Assembly (NCBI GenBank): GCA_035504415.1
Contig: DATJRY010000010.1
Span: forward strand, 62,001 to 126,000
DNA length: 64,000 nucleotides
Direction: 5' to 3'
DNA from: Candidatus Sulfotelmatobacter sp.
Lineage (GTDB): Bacteria > Vulcanimicrobiota > Vulcanimicrobiia > Vulcanimicrobiales > Vulcanimicrobiaceae
Shown: in pieces, positions 18,977 through 27,733 of the stretch
Position numbering within the stretch: position 1 is the first letter of the stretch
Layout: every line of letters starts with the position of its first letter
Program-made: the position numbers and the translations under genes
Notes under the pieces: model-generated
Told to the model about the DNA's origin: nothing
Database searches by the model: none
Seen by the model: the letters and a program-made list of their open reading frames with translations, nothing else

Positions 18977-19317
18977 GAATTCGTCTCGTTTCTCTGCATC
19001 GTCTGCAGGTAGTCGTCCAGGCGATCGAAGCTCTGCGCCCAGAGCTGCTCGTAGTAGCGAATCCAATTCGCGAGCGGGGCCAGTCCGCGCGGGTCGGCGC
19101 GGTAGAACACGTTACGGCCTTCCCGTCGGCCGACGATCAAGCGCGCGTCCTGCAGCGCCTTGACGTGCTGCGAGACGGCCGGCTGTGAGACGCGTCCGGC
19201 CCGGGTGAGCACGCCGACCGTCGTCTCGCCGCCGCGCGCGATCCGTTCGAAGATCGCGCGCCGGGTCGGATCCGACAGCGTGCGCATGAGCATCGAGACG
19301 TGCGGCGACGGGGTCAC
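18973..19317 (-). CDS. ArsR-family repressor
   Basis: A 114-residue winged-helix repressor (LSDPTRRAIFERIARGGETTVG, recognition helix VSQPAVSQHVKALQDARLIVG, wing RREGRNVFYRADP). No cysteine metal site is visible, so it resembles the SdpR/AHSA1-linked subgroup rather than metal sensors. The GTG start has no Shine-Dalgarno; a TTATAT box ends 7 bases before it and overlaps a palindromic operator, suggesting autorepression of a leaderless mRNA. Confidence 0.9.
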   Translation of the reverse strand: MTPSPHVSMLMRTLSDPTRRAIFERIARGGETTVGVLTRAGRVSQPAVSQHVKALQDARLIVGRREGRNVFYRADPRGLAPLANWIRYYEQLWAQSFDRLDDYLQTMQRNETNS

Positions 19318-19326
19318 GCCTGATAT

Positions 19327-19342
19327 ATAAGTTGATACTTAT
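19327..19342. promoter_or_regulatory. ArsR-type operator
   Basis: Perfect inverted repeat ATAAGT-TGAT-ACTTAT in an AT-rich island 10 bases upstream of the arsR-type start. It overlaps the predicted -10 box, the expected place for repressor binding. Confidence 0.7.
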
Positions 19343-19403
19343 GTGTTTGTCAAGCGGTGGTCGAACCCGCGCCGTGGGGAAGAAGAAGGCTGGAGGTCAC
19401 CGC

Positions 19404-19787
19404 ATGCCCGAGGCATCGTCGCCACGCCCCAACCGGGCGGCGTTGAACAACATCGTCTGCGGTCTGCTCGTCTTCGCGTCCCACTGGACGGCGACGCCCG
19501 CGACCGCGCCGCGCGAGAACCTATTCTGGTGCGGTATCGCGATCGTCGGGGTGGCCCTGGCGACGCTGATCGCGCACGGCCAGGTCCCGCACAACTACTG
19601 GTCGGCGCTCAACGTGGGGCTGGGGATCTGGGTCATCGTCTCGGCCAGCATCTTCGTGCCGCCGGCCGGGATCGGCTGGGCGCAGACGTGCCTGGGCATC
19701 CTCACGACCACACTGGCGCTGACCTCGCTGGCCAACGAACGCGGGGCCCGCGTGCCACCCAGTTGGCACGTCGCCGACCGATCATAG
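19404..19787 (+). CDS. Small membrane protein with SPW-like repeats
   Basis: A 127-residue protein with about four hydrophobic helices arranged as two similar halves (ASHWTATP then WCGIAIVGVALATL; NYWSALNVGLGIWVIVSASI then GILTTTLALTSL). This resembles SPW-repeat proteins, whose function is unknown. The start at 19404 is chosen for the GGAGG 8 bases upstream; an in-frame start at 19332 overlaps the ArsR operator and adds a basic unlikely tail. It is divergent from arsR and could be under the same operator. Confidence 0.55.
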   Translation: MPEASSPRPNRAALNNIVCGLLVFASHWTATPATAPRENLFWCGIAIVGVALATLIAHGQVPHNYWSALNVGLGIWVIVSASIFVPPAGIGWAQTCLGILTTTLALTSLANERGARVPPSWHVADRS

Positions 19788-19791
19788 GGGC

Positions 19792-20589
19792 GTGCTGATC
19801 GCGCAGATCACCGACTTGCACGTCCGCCCGAAGGGGGCCGTCGTGCACCACATGGTGCCGACGGCACCGTACCTGCGGCGCGCGCTCGAAGCGATCGATG
19901 CGCTCCAGCCGCGACCCGATCTGGTGCTGGCCACCGGCGACCTGACCGATCGCGGCAAGCCCAAGGAGTACAAGCGCCTGCGCAAGCTGCTCGCGCACGC
20001 GAGCGTTCCGGTCTTCGTCCTGCCGGGCAATCACGACGACCGCGCGGCGTTGCGCGCCGCGTTCGCGGACCACGCCTACCTGCCGGCGCACGGCCCGCTG
20101 CAGTGGTGCGTCGACGCCGGGCCGCTGCGCGTCATCGGCCTCGACACGGTGCGCAAGAAGCACCCCGGCGGCGAGCTCGACGCCGAACGGCTCTCATGGC
20201 TGGCCGAGCGGCTCGAAGAGGCGCCGACGCGACCGACGCTGCTCGCGATGCACCACCCGCCGTTCGCGATCGGGGTCGCTCCGGTCGACGCGCACGGCTT
20301 CCGCGGCGTCGAGGCCCTCGCCGAGCTGATCGCCGCGCACCCGCAGGTCGCGCGCATCGTCTGCGGTCACGTCCACCGCGCGGTGACGGTCGCCTTTGCG
20401 GGCTCGGCCGCGTCGACCGCGCCCAGCACCGCGCCACAGCTCGTCCTCGACCGCGCGGGCGTGCTCTATGGGTTGCGCCTCGAAGCACCGGGGTTCGCGC
20501 TGCACCGATGGACCGGTTCGCGCGTCGTCACCGAGGTGCGGTATCTCGGCGGTCGCTCCGCCGAAGAGCGCATCCAGCTGCGCGCCTGA
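19792..20589 (+). CDS. Calcineurin-like metallophosphoesterase (CpdA-like)
   Basis: A 265-residue phosphodiesterase with all metal motifs: D-x-H in ITDLHVRP, GDLTDRG, GNHDD, a His in MHHPPF and GHVH. Order and spacing match class III cyclic nucleotide phosphodiesterases such as CpdA, but specificity cannot be read from sequence. The GTG follows the previous stop by 4 bases. Confidence 0.88.
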   Translation: MLIAQITDLHVRPKGAVVHHMVPTAPYLRRALEAIDALQPRPDLVLATGDLTDRGKPKEYKRLRKLLAHASVPVFVLPGNHDDRAALRAAFADHAYLPAHGPLQWCVDAGPLRVIGLDTVRKKHPGGELDAERLSWLAERLEEAPTRPTLLAMHHPPFAIGVAPVDAHGFRGVEALAELIAAHPQVARIVCGHVHRAVTVAFAGSAASTAPSTAPQLVLDRAGVLYGLRLEAPGFALHRWTGSRVVTEVRYLGGRSAEERIQLRA

Positions 20590-20592
20590 GCG

Positions 20593-21753
20593 CTAGCGCG
20601 CCTCCGTGCGCGGCAGCCGCCACAGCCACGCGGTGCCGATCGCGAACTCGACGATCACGCAGCAGAGCGCGACCCGTGGGCCCCATCCGAGCGCGCGCGC
20701 GTCGAGCGCGGTGACCAGCGGCGCGGTGATCGCCGGGGCGAGCACTTGCGGGATCGCCGCCGCGAGGTTCCAGACGCCCATCGCGGCCGCCAGCGCGCCG
20801 CGCGGCAAGACCGCGTACGCCAGCGCCCAGTCGGCGGTGAAGAACGCGCCCCAGGCCGCGCCCGCGCCGGCGGCACAGACGAGTGCGACCGGCACGGTCG
20901 GCGCCGCCGCGAAGGCACCGACGGCGAGCGCGATCGCGCCGCCGGCGATGCTGACCACCACGCGCTTGTCGAGGCGATCGGCCGGGCGACCCGCCAGCGC
21001 GGCGCCGGCCACGCCGGCGACCGTGAAGAGCAAGAACAGGATGCCGGTCGTCGTGCGCGCGTCGGCGACGCCGAGCGATTCGCGCACGAAGAAGAACAAG
21101 AAGCCGAACAGGGTGTAGAAGCCGACGTTGATCGCGGCTCGTGCCGCGATGAGGGTGCGCGCGCTCGCGTCGAGGCGCAGCGGGACGTGCGCGTCCGCGA
21201 TCAACGGCAGCCGCCGCGCCTGCGCGTCGGTGACGGCCCAGCCGGCGAGCAGGCAGGCCGCGAGCGTCACACCCAGGGGAAGCCCGTGCAGCAGCGTCGC
21301 CAGCACCAAACCGGCGACGCTGCCGCAGAATTGCGCCGTGCTCATCCACGACGACGCGCGTCCGACCTGATCCGCCGCGACGTAGTCGCCGACGACGGCC
21401 TGGTACGGGCCGCCGGCCAGGTTCATCCCCAGCTGCAGCACGATCGTCGCGACCCACAGCCAGCCCAGCGAGCCGGCCGCCGGGAACGCGACGATCGCGG
21501 GCAGCGCGAGTGCCACGCCGGCGGCGTAGAACGCGCGCCGGCCGCCGGCCGACGTGCGCATCCGGTCGGAGGCGAAGCCGGCCGCGACTTGCACGACCGA
21601 CGCGAGGGCGGCCCCGACCGCGGCCAGCAGCGCGTACGTGTCGACCGCGTGCGGCGCCAACGCGCTCACGCGGTCTTGCAGCACGACGCCGAGGATCGCC
21701 GTCCAGACCGCTTGGATGCCGAACCACAGGCCCGCTAAGCGCGCAGCGCGCAC
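20593..21753 (-). CDS. MFS transporter
   Basis: A 386-residue protein with about 12 membrane helices, beginning at once with LAGLWFGIQAVWTAILGV. MFS loop signatures include GFASDRMRTSAGGRRAF (between helices 2 and 3) and AGRPADRLDKR (the repeat in the second half). The substrate is unknown. The GTG start lies inside the end of the upstream nucleotidyltransferase-like gene (19-base overlap), suggesting coupled translation. Confidence 0.82.
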   Translation of the reverse strand: MRAARLAGLWFGIQAVWTAILGVVLQDRVSALAPHAVDTYALLAAVGAALASVVQVAAGFASDRMRTSAGGRRAFYAAGVALALPAIVAFPAAGSLGWLWVATIVLQLGMNLAGGPYQAVVGDYVAADQVGRASSWMSTAQFCGSVAGLVLATLLHGLPLGVTLAACLLAGWAVTDAQARRLPLIADAHVPLRLDASARTLIAARAAINVGFYTLFGFLFFFVRESLGVADARTTTGILFLLFTVAGVAGAALAGRPADRLDKRVVVSIAGGAIALAVGAFAAAPTVPVALVCAAGAGAAWGAFFTADWALAYAVLPRGALAAAMGVWNLAAAIPQVLAPAITAPLVTALDARALGWGPRVALCCVIVEFAIGTAWLWRLPRTEAR

Positions 21754-22469
21754 GCGTACCGGTAGTCGTCGAGCGCGTCGACGTCGTAACAGAGTCCGGG
21801 GTCGCAATCGCGAATCGCGCCGACGGGGATGCCCAGTCGCCGCGCCGCGAACGCTTCGACGCCGGCCACCTCGAGCCGCCGCAGCGCGAAGCGCAGCGTC
21901 ATCGCCGGGCCGAGCAGCAGGGCCATCCGCAGCAAGCTCTTGCGCGCCGCGAAGAACCGCGTCGCGAAGCCGCGCAACGGCGCGACCGCCTCGGGCGCGA
22001 TCACGAAACCGCAGGCGTTGACGACCCGCTCGCGTCCCAGCCGCACCGCGCGATCCGCCGCGCCGGGGAAGCGCGCGCGATACGCGCCCGCGCCGGCGAT
22101 GCCCATGGTGAGCGCGTAGGGCGCGCTGCGCGCGATCAGGTCGCGCACGCCCGCGCTGCCGGCGAACGGCAAGTCCGAGGTCAGGTAGACGATGCGTTCG
22201 CCGGGCCACGCGTCGAGCGCGTGCAGCACGTTGACGGATCCGTCGTCGACGGCGTCGAGCACGCGCACGTCGTCGCGCCCCGCGAGGTGCGCGCGCACGG
22301 CCGCGCCGCCAACGACCGCCGTGCGTTCGACGCCCGCACCGGCACATGCGGCGAGCACGGCATCGAGCAGCGTCCCGGTTCCCCACGGCGCGAGCGCTTT
22401 GACCGGCGTGCCGATCGCCTCGGCGAACGCGCCGTCCACGGTTCCGCCGGCGGTGATGACGGCACGCAT
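21735..22469 (-). CDS. MobA-like NTP-transferase domain protein
   Basis: A 244-residue Rossmann-like protein starting MRAVITAGGTVDGAFAEAIG, which resembles the N-terminal nucleotide-binding loop of MobA/IspD-type nucleotidyltransferases (LAGGxSxRMG), though the Arg is missing. YLTSDLPFAG matches the PxxD-type metal site (VxxDxPF). Its real donor and acceptor are unknown. It is coupled to the MFS gene, so it may make or modify something that transporter moves. Confidence 0.6.
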   Translation of the reverse strand: MRAVITAGGTVDGAFAEAIGTPVKALAPWGTGTLLDAVLAACAGAGVERTAVVGGAAVRAHLAGRDDVRVLDAVDDGSVNVLHALDAWPGERIVYLTSDLPFAGSAGVRDLIARSAPYALTMGIAGAGAYRARFPGAADRAVRLGRERVVNACGFVIAPEAVAPLRGFATRFFAARKSLLRMALLLGPAMTLRFALRRLEVAGVEAFAARRLGIPVGAIRDCDPGLCYDVDALDDYRYACALRA

Positions 22470-22555
22470 CGACGAGCACGGTTGCGAGCGCCGGGCCAGG
22501 GCTCCTCTCGCCGAGCGAGCGAGAGAGCGGGGCAGGACCTCGCATCAGCCGGCCG

Positions 22556-22561
22556 TATCCT
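22556..22561 (+). promoter_or_regulatory. Possible -10 box for leaderless carB
   Basis: TATCCT ends exactly 7 bases before the carB ATG and no Shine-Dalgarno is present, the same geometry as at clpP. Predicted start of the mRNA is the A of the ATG. Confidence 0.3.
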
Positions 22562-22568
22562 GGACTGG

Positions 22569-25500
22569 ATGTCCCGGCGAACCGTCATGGTGATCGGCTC
22601 GGGCCCGATCGTCATCGGGCAGGCCGCCGAGTTCGACTACGCCGGCGTGCAAGCGTGCCGGGCGCTGCGCGAGGAAGGCCACCGGGTCGTCCTCGTCAAC
22701 TCCAACCCGGCCACCATCATGACCGATCCGGAGATCGCGGACGCGGTCTACCTCGAGCCGTTGACGGTCGCGTCGGTCGAGCGGATCATCGCGCGGGAGC
22801 GCCCCGACGCGCTGCTGCCGACGCTGGGCGGGCAGACGGGGTTGAACCTCGCCGTCGAGCTGGCCGAGGCCGGCGTCATCGAGAAGTACGACGTGGAGCT
22901 GCTCGGGACGCCGCTCGACACGATCAAGCTGGCCGAAGACCGCGAGCGCTTCAAGGCCAAGATGATCGAGATCGGCGAGCCGGTGCCGCGCTCGGAGATC
23001 GTCACCCAGGTCGAGGAAGGCGTCGCGTTCGCGGCCGAGGTCGGCTATCCGCTGGTCGTGCGCCCGGCGTACACGCTGGGCGGGACCGGCGGCGGCATCG
23101 TGCGCGACGAGGCCGAGCTGCGGGCGACGCTGCGCACGGGTCTGGACGCCTCGCTGATCCACCAGGCGCTGGTCGAGACCTCGCTGCTGGGCTGGAAAGA
23201 GATCGAGTACGAAGTCCTGCGCGACCGGGCCGGCAACTGCATCGTCGTGTGCAACATGGAGAACATCGATCCGGTCGGCGTGCACACCGGCGACTCGATC
23301 GTGGTCGCGCCCTCGCAGACGCTCTCCGATCTCGACTACCAGATGCTGCGCACCGCCAGCATCAACGTCATCCGCGCGCTCAACGTGCAGGGCGGCTGCA
23401 ACATCCAGTTCGCGCTGCACCCCGATCGCAACGAATACCAGATCATCGAGGTCAACCCGCGCGTCTCACGCAGCTCGGCGCTGGCCTCCAAAGCGACGGG
23501 CTATCCGATCGCCAAGATCTCGACCAAGATCGCGCTCGGCCAGACGCTCGACGAGATCCCCAACCCGGTCACCGGCGGCCGAACGAAAGCCGCCTACGAA
23601 CCGACGCTGGACTACTGCATCGTGAAGTTCCCGCGCTGGCCGTTCGACAAGTTCCCGCTGGCGGATTTCCGGCTCGGCACGCAGATGAAGTCGACCGGCG
23701 AGGCGATGGGGATCGGCCGCACGTTCAAAGCGGCGCTGATGAAAGCCGTGCGCGGCCTGGACCTCAAGTTCGAGACGCTGACCGGCGGCACGTACGAGCA
23801 GTGGAGCGACGACGAGCTCGAGCGCGCGACGACGGAGCCGACGCACGACCGGCTGTTCGCGGTGACCGAGCTGTTGCGCCGCGGCCGCGACCTCGACGCG
23901 CTGCACGCGCTCTCCACGATCGACCGCTTCTGGCTGTGGGAGTTCGCCGAGCTGGTGGCCCTCGAAGAGCGGTTGCGGGCCGGCGCGAACGACGCCGATC
24001 TCACCGCGGCGGTCCGGGCGGGGTATTCCTCGCGCGGCATCGCCTCGTTGACCGGCGGCGCCACCGTGTTGCCGGACAACGGGCAGTTCCGCATGGTCGA
24101 CACCGCGGCGGCCGAGTTCCCCGCGCGCTCGCCCTACTATTACCTCTCGCGCGGCGAGAGCGACGAGATGCGCCCCGCGCCCGGCGAAGCGGTCGTCGTG
24201 GTCGGCAGCGGTCCGATCCGCATCGGCCAAGGGATCGAGTTCGACTACTCGTGCGTGCACGCGGCCTGGGCGCTGCGCCAGGCCGGCCGCGCCGCGGTCG
24301 TCATCAACAACAATCCCGAGACCGTCTCGACCGATTTCGACGTCTCCGACGTGCTGGTGTTCGAGCCGCCGGGCGCCGACGAGGTCGAGATGGTCGCGCG
24401 CGCGACCGGCGCGCGAGGCGTCATGCTCGCGTTCGGCGGACAAACGGCGATCAATCTGGCCGGCCAGCTGGCGGCGCGCGGCATCGCGATCGTCGGCAGC
24501 GACCGCCGTTCGCTCGACCTGGCCGAGGATCGCGAGAAGTTCGAAGCGGTACTCGAGAAGCTGGGCGTCGCGCGCCCCAAGGGACGCGCCGCCAACACGT
24601 TCCGCGAAGCGCGCGCGATCGCGCGCGAGATCGGCTTCCCGGTGCTGGTGCGGCCGTCGTACGTGCTGGGCGGCCGCGGCATGGAGATCGTCTACAACGA
24701 AGGCCAGCTGGCCTCGTACGTCGAGTCCGCTCCGCCGATCACGCCCGGCGCGCCGCTGCTGGTCGACAAGTACATGCGCGGCCGCGAGGTCGAGGTCGAC
24801 GCGGTGTTCGACGGCGACGACGTCCTGATTCCGGGCATCTTCGAGCACGTCGAGCGCGCCGGCATCCATTCCGGTGACTCGATCAGCGTCTACCCGACGC
24901 AGACGGTCTCCGACGCGATGGAGGCGCGCATCGCCACCGTCACCGAGGCGATCGCGCGCGAGCTGGGCATCCGCGGGCTGATCAACATCCAGTTCGTCAT
25001 CCCGGCCGGCACCGACGAGCTGTTGATCATCGAGGCCAACCCGCGCGCCAGCCGCACGGTGCCGATCATCTCGAAGGCGACCGGGATCAACCTGGTCGCG
25101 GCGGCGACGCGCATCGCACTGGGTGAGAAGCTGCGCGATCTGCCCTGGGGCACCGGCTTGGCGCCCAAGCCGAACTACGTCGTCGTCAAAGTGCCGGTCT
25201 TCTCGTTCGCCAAGATGCGTGGCGTCGAGACCGCCCTCGGGCCGGAGATGAAGTCGACCGGTGAGGTGCTGGGGATCGACGAGACGTACGCCGGCGCGCT
25301 GCGCAAGGGCTTCGTCGGTGCCGGCATTCGGCTGCCGCGCGAGGGCGGGCGCGTGCTCGTCTCGATCAGCGACGAGGAGAAGGGCGAAGCCGTCGACCTG
25401 ATGCGGCGCCTGGTCGCGCTCGGCCATACGCTGGTCGCCACGCCCGGCACGTACGACGTGCTGACCGCCAACGGCATCCTCGCCGAGCGGATCGACAAGA

Positions 25501-25754
25501 TCGGCGAGGGCACGCCCGACGTGCTGACGATCATCCAGCAGCGCACCGTCGATCTGGTCATCAACGACTTCCGCACCGGTCGCGGTCCGACGGACAACTA
25601 CCGCATCCGCCGCGCGGCCGTCGAGGCGTCGATCGCTTCGCTGACCTCGCTCGACACCGCGCGCGCGCTCGTCACCGCGTTGGAGTCCGAAGCCGGGCCG
25701 CCCCGCTCGCTGCAAGAGTACCAAGCGGCGCACCGCGGAGCGCTCGCGACCTAG
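22569..25754 (+). CDS. carB: Carbamoyl-phosphate synthase large subunit
   Basis: A 1061-residue enzyme of two homologous ATP-grasp halves plus a C-terminal MGS-like allosteric domain. The first half starts MVIGSGPIVIGQAAEFDYAG and the second VVVGSGPIRIGQGIEFDYS. ATP-grasp motifs IEVNPRVSRSSALASKATGY and IEANPRASRTVPIISKATG show both domains are intact. The last 140 residues carry the domain with ATPGTYDVL. It makes carbamoyl phosphate with CarA, but stands alone here, 15 kb from carA. Confidence 0.96.
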   Translation: MSRRTVMVIGSGPIVIGQAAEFDYAGVQACRALREEGHRVVLVNSNPATIMTDPEIADAVYLEPLTVASVERIIARERPDALLPTLGGQTGLNLAVELAEAGVIEKYDVELLGTPLDTIKLAEDRERFKAKMIEIGEPVPRSEIVTQVEEGVAFAAEVGYPLVVRPAYTLGGTGGGIVRDEAELRATLRTGLDASLIHQALVETSLLGWKEIEYEVLRDRAGNCIVVCNMENIDPVGVHTGDSIVVAPSQTLSDLDYQMLRTASINVIRALNVQGGCNIQFALHPDRNEYQIIEVNPRVSRSSALASKATGYPIAKISTKIALGQTLDEIPNPVTGGRTKAAYEPTLDYCIVKFPRWPFDKFPLADFRLGTQMKSTGEAMGIGRTFKAALMKAVRGLDLKFETLTGGTYEQWSDDELERATTEPTHDRLFAVTELLRRGRDLDALHALSTIDRFWLWEFAELVALEERLRAGANDADLTAAVRAGYSSRGIASLTGGATVLPDNGQFRMVDTAAAEFPARSPYYYLSRGESDEMRPAPGEAVVVVGSGPIRIGQGIEFDYSCVHAAWALRQAGRAAVVINNNPETVSTDFDVSDVLVFEPPGADEVEMVARATGARGVMLAFGGQTAINLAGQLAARGIAIVGSDRRSLDLAEDREKFEAVLEKLGVARPKGRAANTFREARAIAREIGFPVLVRPSYVLGGRGMEIVYNEGQLASYVESAPPITPGAPLLVDKYMRGREVEVDAVFDGDDVLIPGIFEHVERAGIHSGDSISVYPTQTVSDAMEARIATVTEAIARELGIRGLINIQFVIPAGTDELLIIEANPRASRTVPIISKATGINLVAAATRIALGEKLRDLPWGTGLAPKPNYVVVKVPVFSFAKMRGVETALGPEMKSTGEVLGIDETYAGALRKGFVGAGIRLPREGGRVLVSISDEEKGEAVDLMRRLVALGHTLVATPGTYDVLTANGILAERIDKIGEGTPDVLTIIQQRTVDLVINDFRTGRGPTDNYRIRRAAVEASIASLTSLDTARALVTALESEAGPPRSLQEYQAAHRGALAT

Positions 25755-25827
25755 CGCCTGCGGACGCGCGAGCGTTCCGATTGAACCGCGTCATCGTCGG
25801 GGTACGTAGCCCCCGAGGAGAACGCGC

Positions 25828-25908
25828 GTGCAGTCGATCGGGGGAACGGTATGGGTGATCGCGGCCCGCGAACGCGCCGCGCACCAGCATCACTACCGCG
25901 CCGCCTGA
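25828..25908 (+). CDS. Possible 26-residue leader peptide
   Basis: A short frame VQSIGGTVWVIAARERAAHQ plus six residues, with AGGAG 7 bases before its GTG. It ends 13 bases before the next gene start, which has its own GAGGA. It could be a translated leader that governs the ThDP enzyme gene. No obvious run of regulatory codons and no downstream terminator are visible, so it may be chance. Confidence 0.3.
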   Translation: MQSIGGTVWVIAARERAAHQHHYRAA

Positions 25909-25921
25909 AGAGGAACGAGCC

Positions 25922-27733
25922 GTGTCTGCTACCGTCAGCGATTTTCTGATCGAACGCCTGATCGCTTGGGGCGTCAAGCGCATCTACGGCTATCCGGGCG
26001 ACGGCATCAACGGCATCATCGCCGCAATCGATCGCGCGCACGATCGCATCGACTTCGTCCAGGTGCGTCACGAGGAGCAAGCCGCCTTCATGGCGACCGC
26101 GCACGCCAAGTACACCGGCGAGCTGGGCGTGTGCCTGGCGACCTCGGGTCCGGGCGCGATCCATCTGCTCAACGGGCTGTACGACGCGAAGAACGATCAC
26201 ACGCCGGTGCTGGCGCTGGCGGGTCACACCGCGACCAGCGCGATCGGCAGCGAGTACCAGCAAGAAGTCGACCTGCACGCGCTCTACAAAGACGTCGCGA
26301 GCGAGTATCTGGTCACGGTTACCAACCCGGCGCAAGCACGTCATGCCATCGATCGCGCGATGCGCGGCGCATTGTCCGAGCGCACGGTCACGGCGCTGAT
26401 CTTCCCCAAGGACGTGCAGGAAGAGAAGGCGATCGCGCAGCCGCCGCACGCCATGAACTTCACCTCCTCGAGCATCGGGATCGCGCTCGGCCGCATGCTG
26501 CCGTCGGATGCCGACCTGCGGCGCGCGGCCGACGTCCTCAACGCGGGGAGCAAGGTCGCGATCCTGGTCGGAGCCGGCGCGTTCGGCGCCCAGGAGGAGC
26601 TGATCGCCGTCGCGGATCGGCTGCAAGCGGGCTGCGCGAAGGCGCTGCTCGGCAAGGCCGTGCTGCCCGACGACTTGCCCTGGGTGACCGGCACGATCGG
26701 ATTGCTCGGCACCAAGGCCTCGAGCGACCTGATGCGCGAGTGCGACACGCTGCTGATGGTCGGGACGAACTATCCGTACGCGCAGTTCTTGCCGCGGCCG
26801 GGTCAGGCACGGGGCGTGCAGATCGACGTCAACGGCTCGCGGCTGGGCGTGCGGTACGCCACCGAGGTCAACCTGCAAGGGACCGCGCGCGACACGCTGG
26901 CCGCGCTGTATCCGTTGCTGGCCGAGCAGACCGACACGTCGTGGCGGGCGACGATCGCCCGGCACCGCGACGAACAAGCGCGCGTCGACGCCGGCCGCGC
27001 GCGTATTTCGGGCACCGACGGGCAGGTCAACCCGGAGGACGTCTTCGTCGAGCTGAACCGGCAGCTGCCCGATCGCTGCATCCTCAGCGCCGACGCCGGA
27101 ACCTCGACGAACTGGTCGGCACGCCATCTGCAGATGCGGCGCGGCATGCGCTGGTCGCTCTCCGGCGGCTTGGCGACGATGGGCTCGGCCGTCCCGTACG
27201 CGATCGCCGCCAAGTTCGCGTTTCCCGATCGGGTGGCGATCGCCATCACCGGTGACGGCGCAATGCAAATGAACGGCATGAACGAGCTGATCACGGTCGC
27301 CCGCTACTGGAAGACCTGGAGCGATCCGCGGCTCGTGTTCGTGGTGGCCAACAACCGCGACCTCAACCAGGTGACCTGGGAGATGCGCATCGAGAGCGGC
27401 GCGCCGGACTTCCCGGCCTCGCAGCACCTGCCCGACGTCTCGATGGCGCAGTTCGCGCGCACCCTGGGCTTCGAGGGCATCCGCGTGGAGCACGTCGACG
27501 ACCTGGCGGCGGCGTTCACGCGCGCGCTGGCCGCCGATCGTCCGGCGGTGGTCGAGGTCATGACCGATCCGAACATCTCGATGCTGCCCCCGTACATCGA
27601 GCCGGAGCAGGCGCGCAGCTTCACGGCTGCGATGCTGCAGCACGATCCCGAGGCGGGGCCGGCCATCGTGCAGTCCGTCAAGGGCGTCTTGGCCGGCATC
27701 ATGCCGGGCCGCGGCGAGAAAACGAAGCGGTGA
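25922..27733 (+). CDS. Thiamine-diphosphate enzyme, pyruvate oxidase / acetolactate synthase-like
   Basis: A 603-residue three-domain ThDP enzyme. The activating Glu51 lies in VRHEEQAAFMA, and the ThDP/Mg motif begins at GDG (residue 444) and ends at VVANNRDLNQ. The central domain (about 190-330) is the FAD/dehydrogenase-like fold. Overall it looks more like pyruvate oxidase (PoxB) or oxalyl-type enzymes than biosynthetic acetolactate synthase: no small subunit is nearby and the C-terminus is long. Its stop overlaps the next gene start by 4 bases. Exact substrate is uncertain. Confidence 0.8.
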   Translation: MSATVSDFLIERLIAWGVKRIYGYPGDGINGIIAAIDRAHDRIDFVQVRHEEQAAFMATAHAKYTGELGVCLATSGPGAIHLLNGLYDAKNDHTPVLALAGHTATSAIGSEYQQEVDLHALYKDVASEYLVTVTNPAQARHAIDRAMRGALSERTVTALIFPKDVQEEKAIAQPPHAMNFTSSSIGIALGRMLPSDADLRRAADVLNAGSKVAILVGAGAFGAQEELIAVADRLQAGCAKALLGKAVLPDDLPWVTGTIGLLGTKASSDLMRECDTLLMVGTNYPYAQFLPRPGQARGVQIDVNGSRLGVRYATEVNLQGTARDTLAALYPLLAEQTDTSWRATIARHRDEQARVDAGRARISGTDGQVNPEDVFVELNRQLPDRCILSADAGTSTNWSARHLQMRRGMRWSLSGGLATMGSAVPYAIAAKFAFPDRVAIAITGDGAMQMNGMNELITVARYWKTWSDPRLVFVVANNRDLNQVTWEMRIESGAPDFPASQHLPDVSMAQFARTLGFEGIRVEHVDDLAAAFTRALAADRPAVVEVMTDPNISMLPPYIEPEQARSFTAAMLQHDPEAGPAIVQSVKGVLAGIMPGRGEKTKR

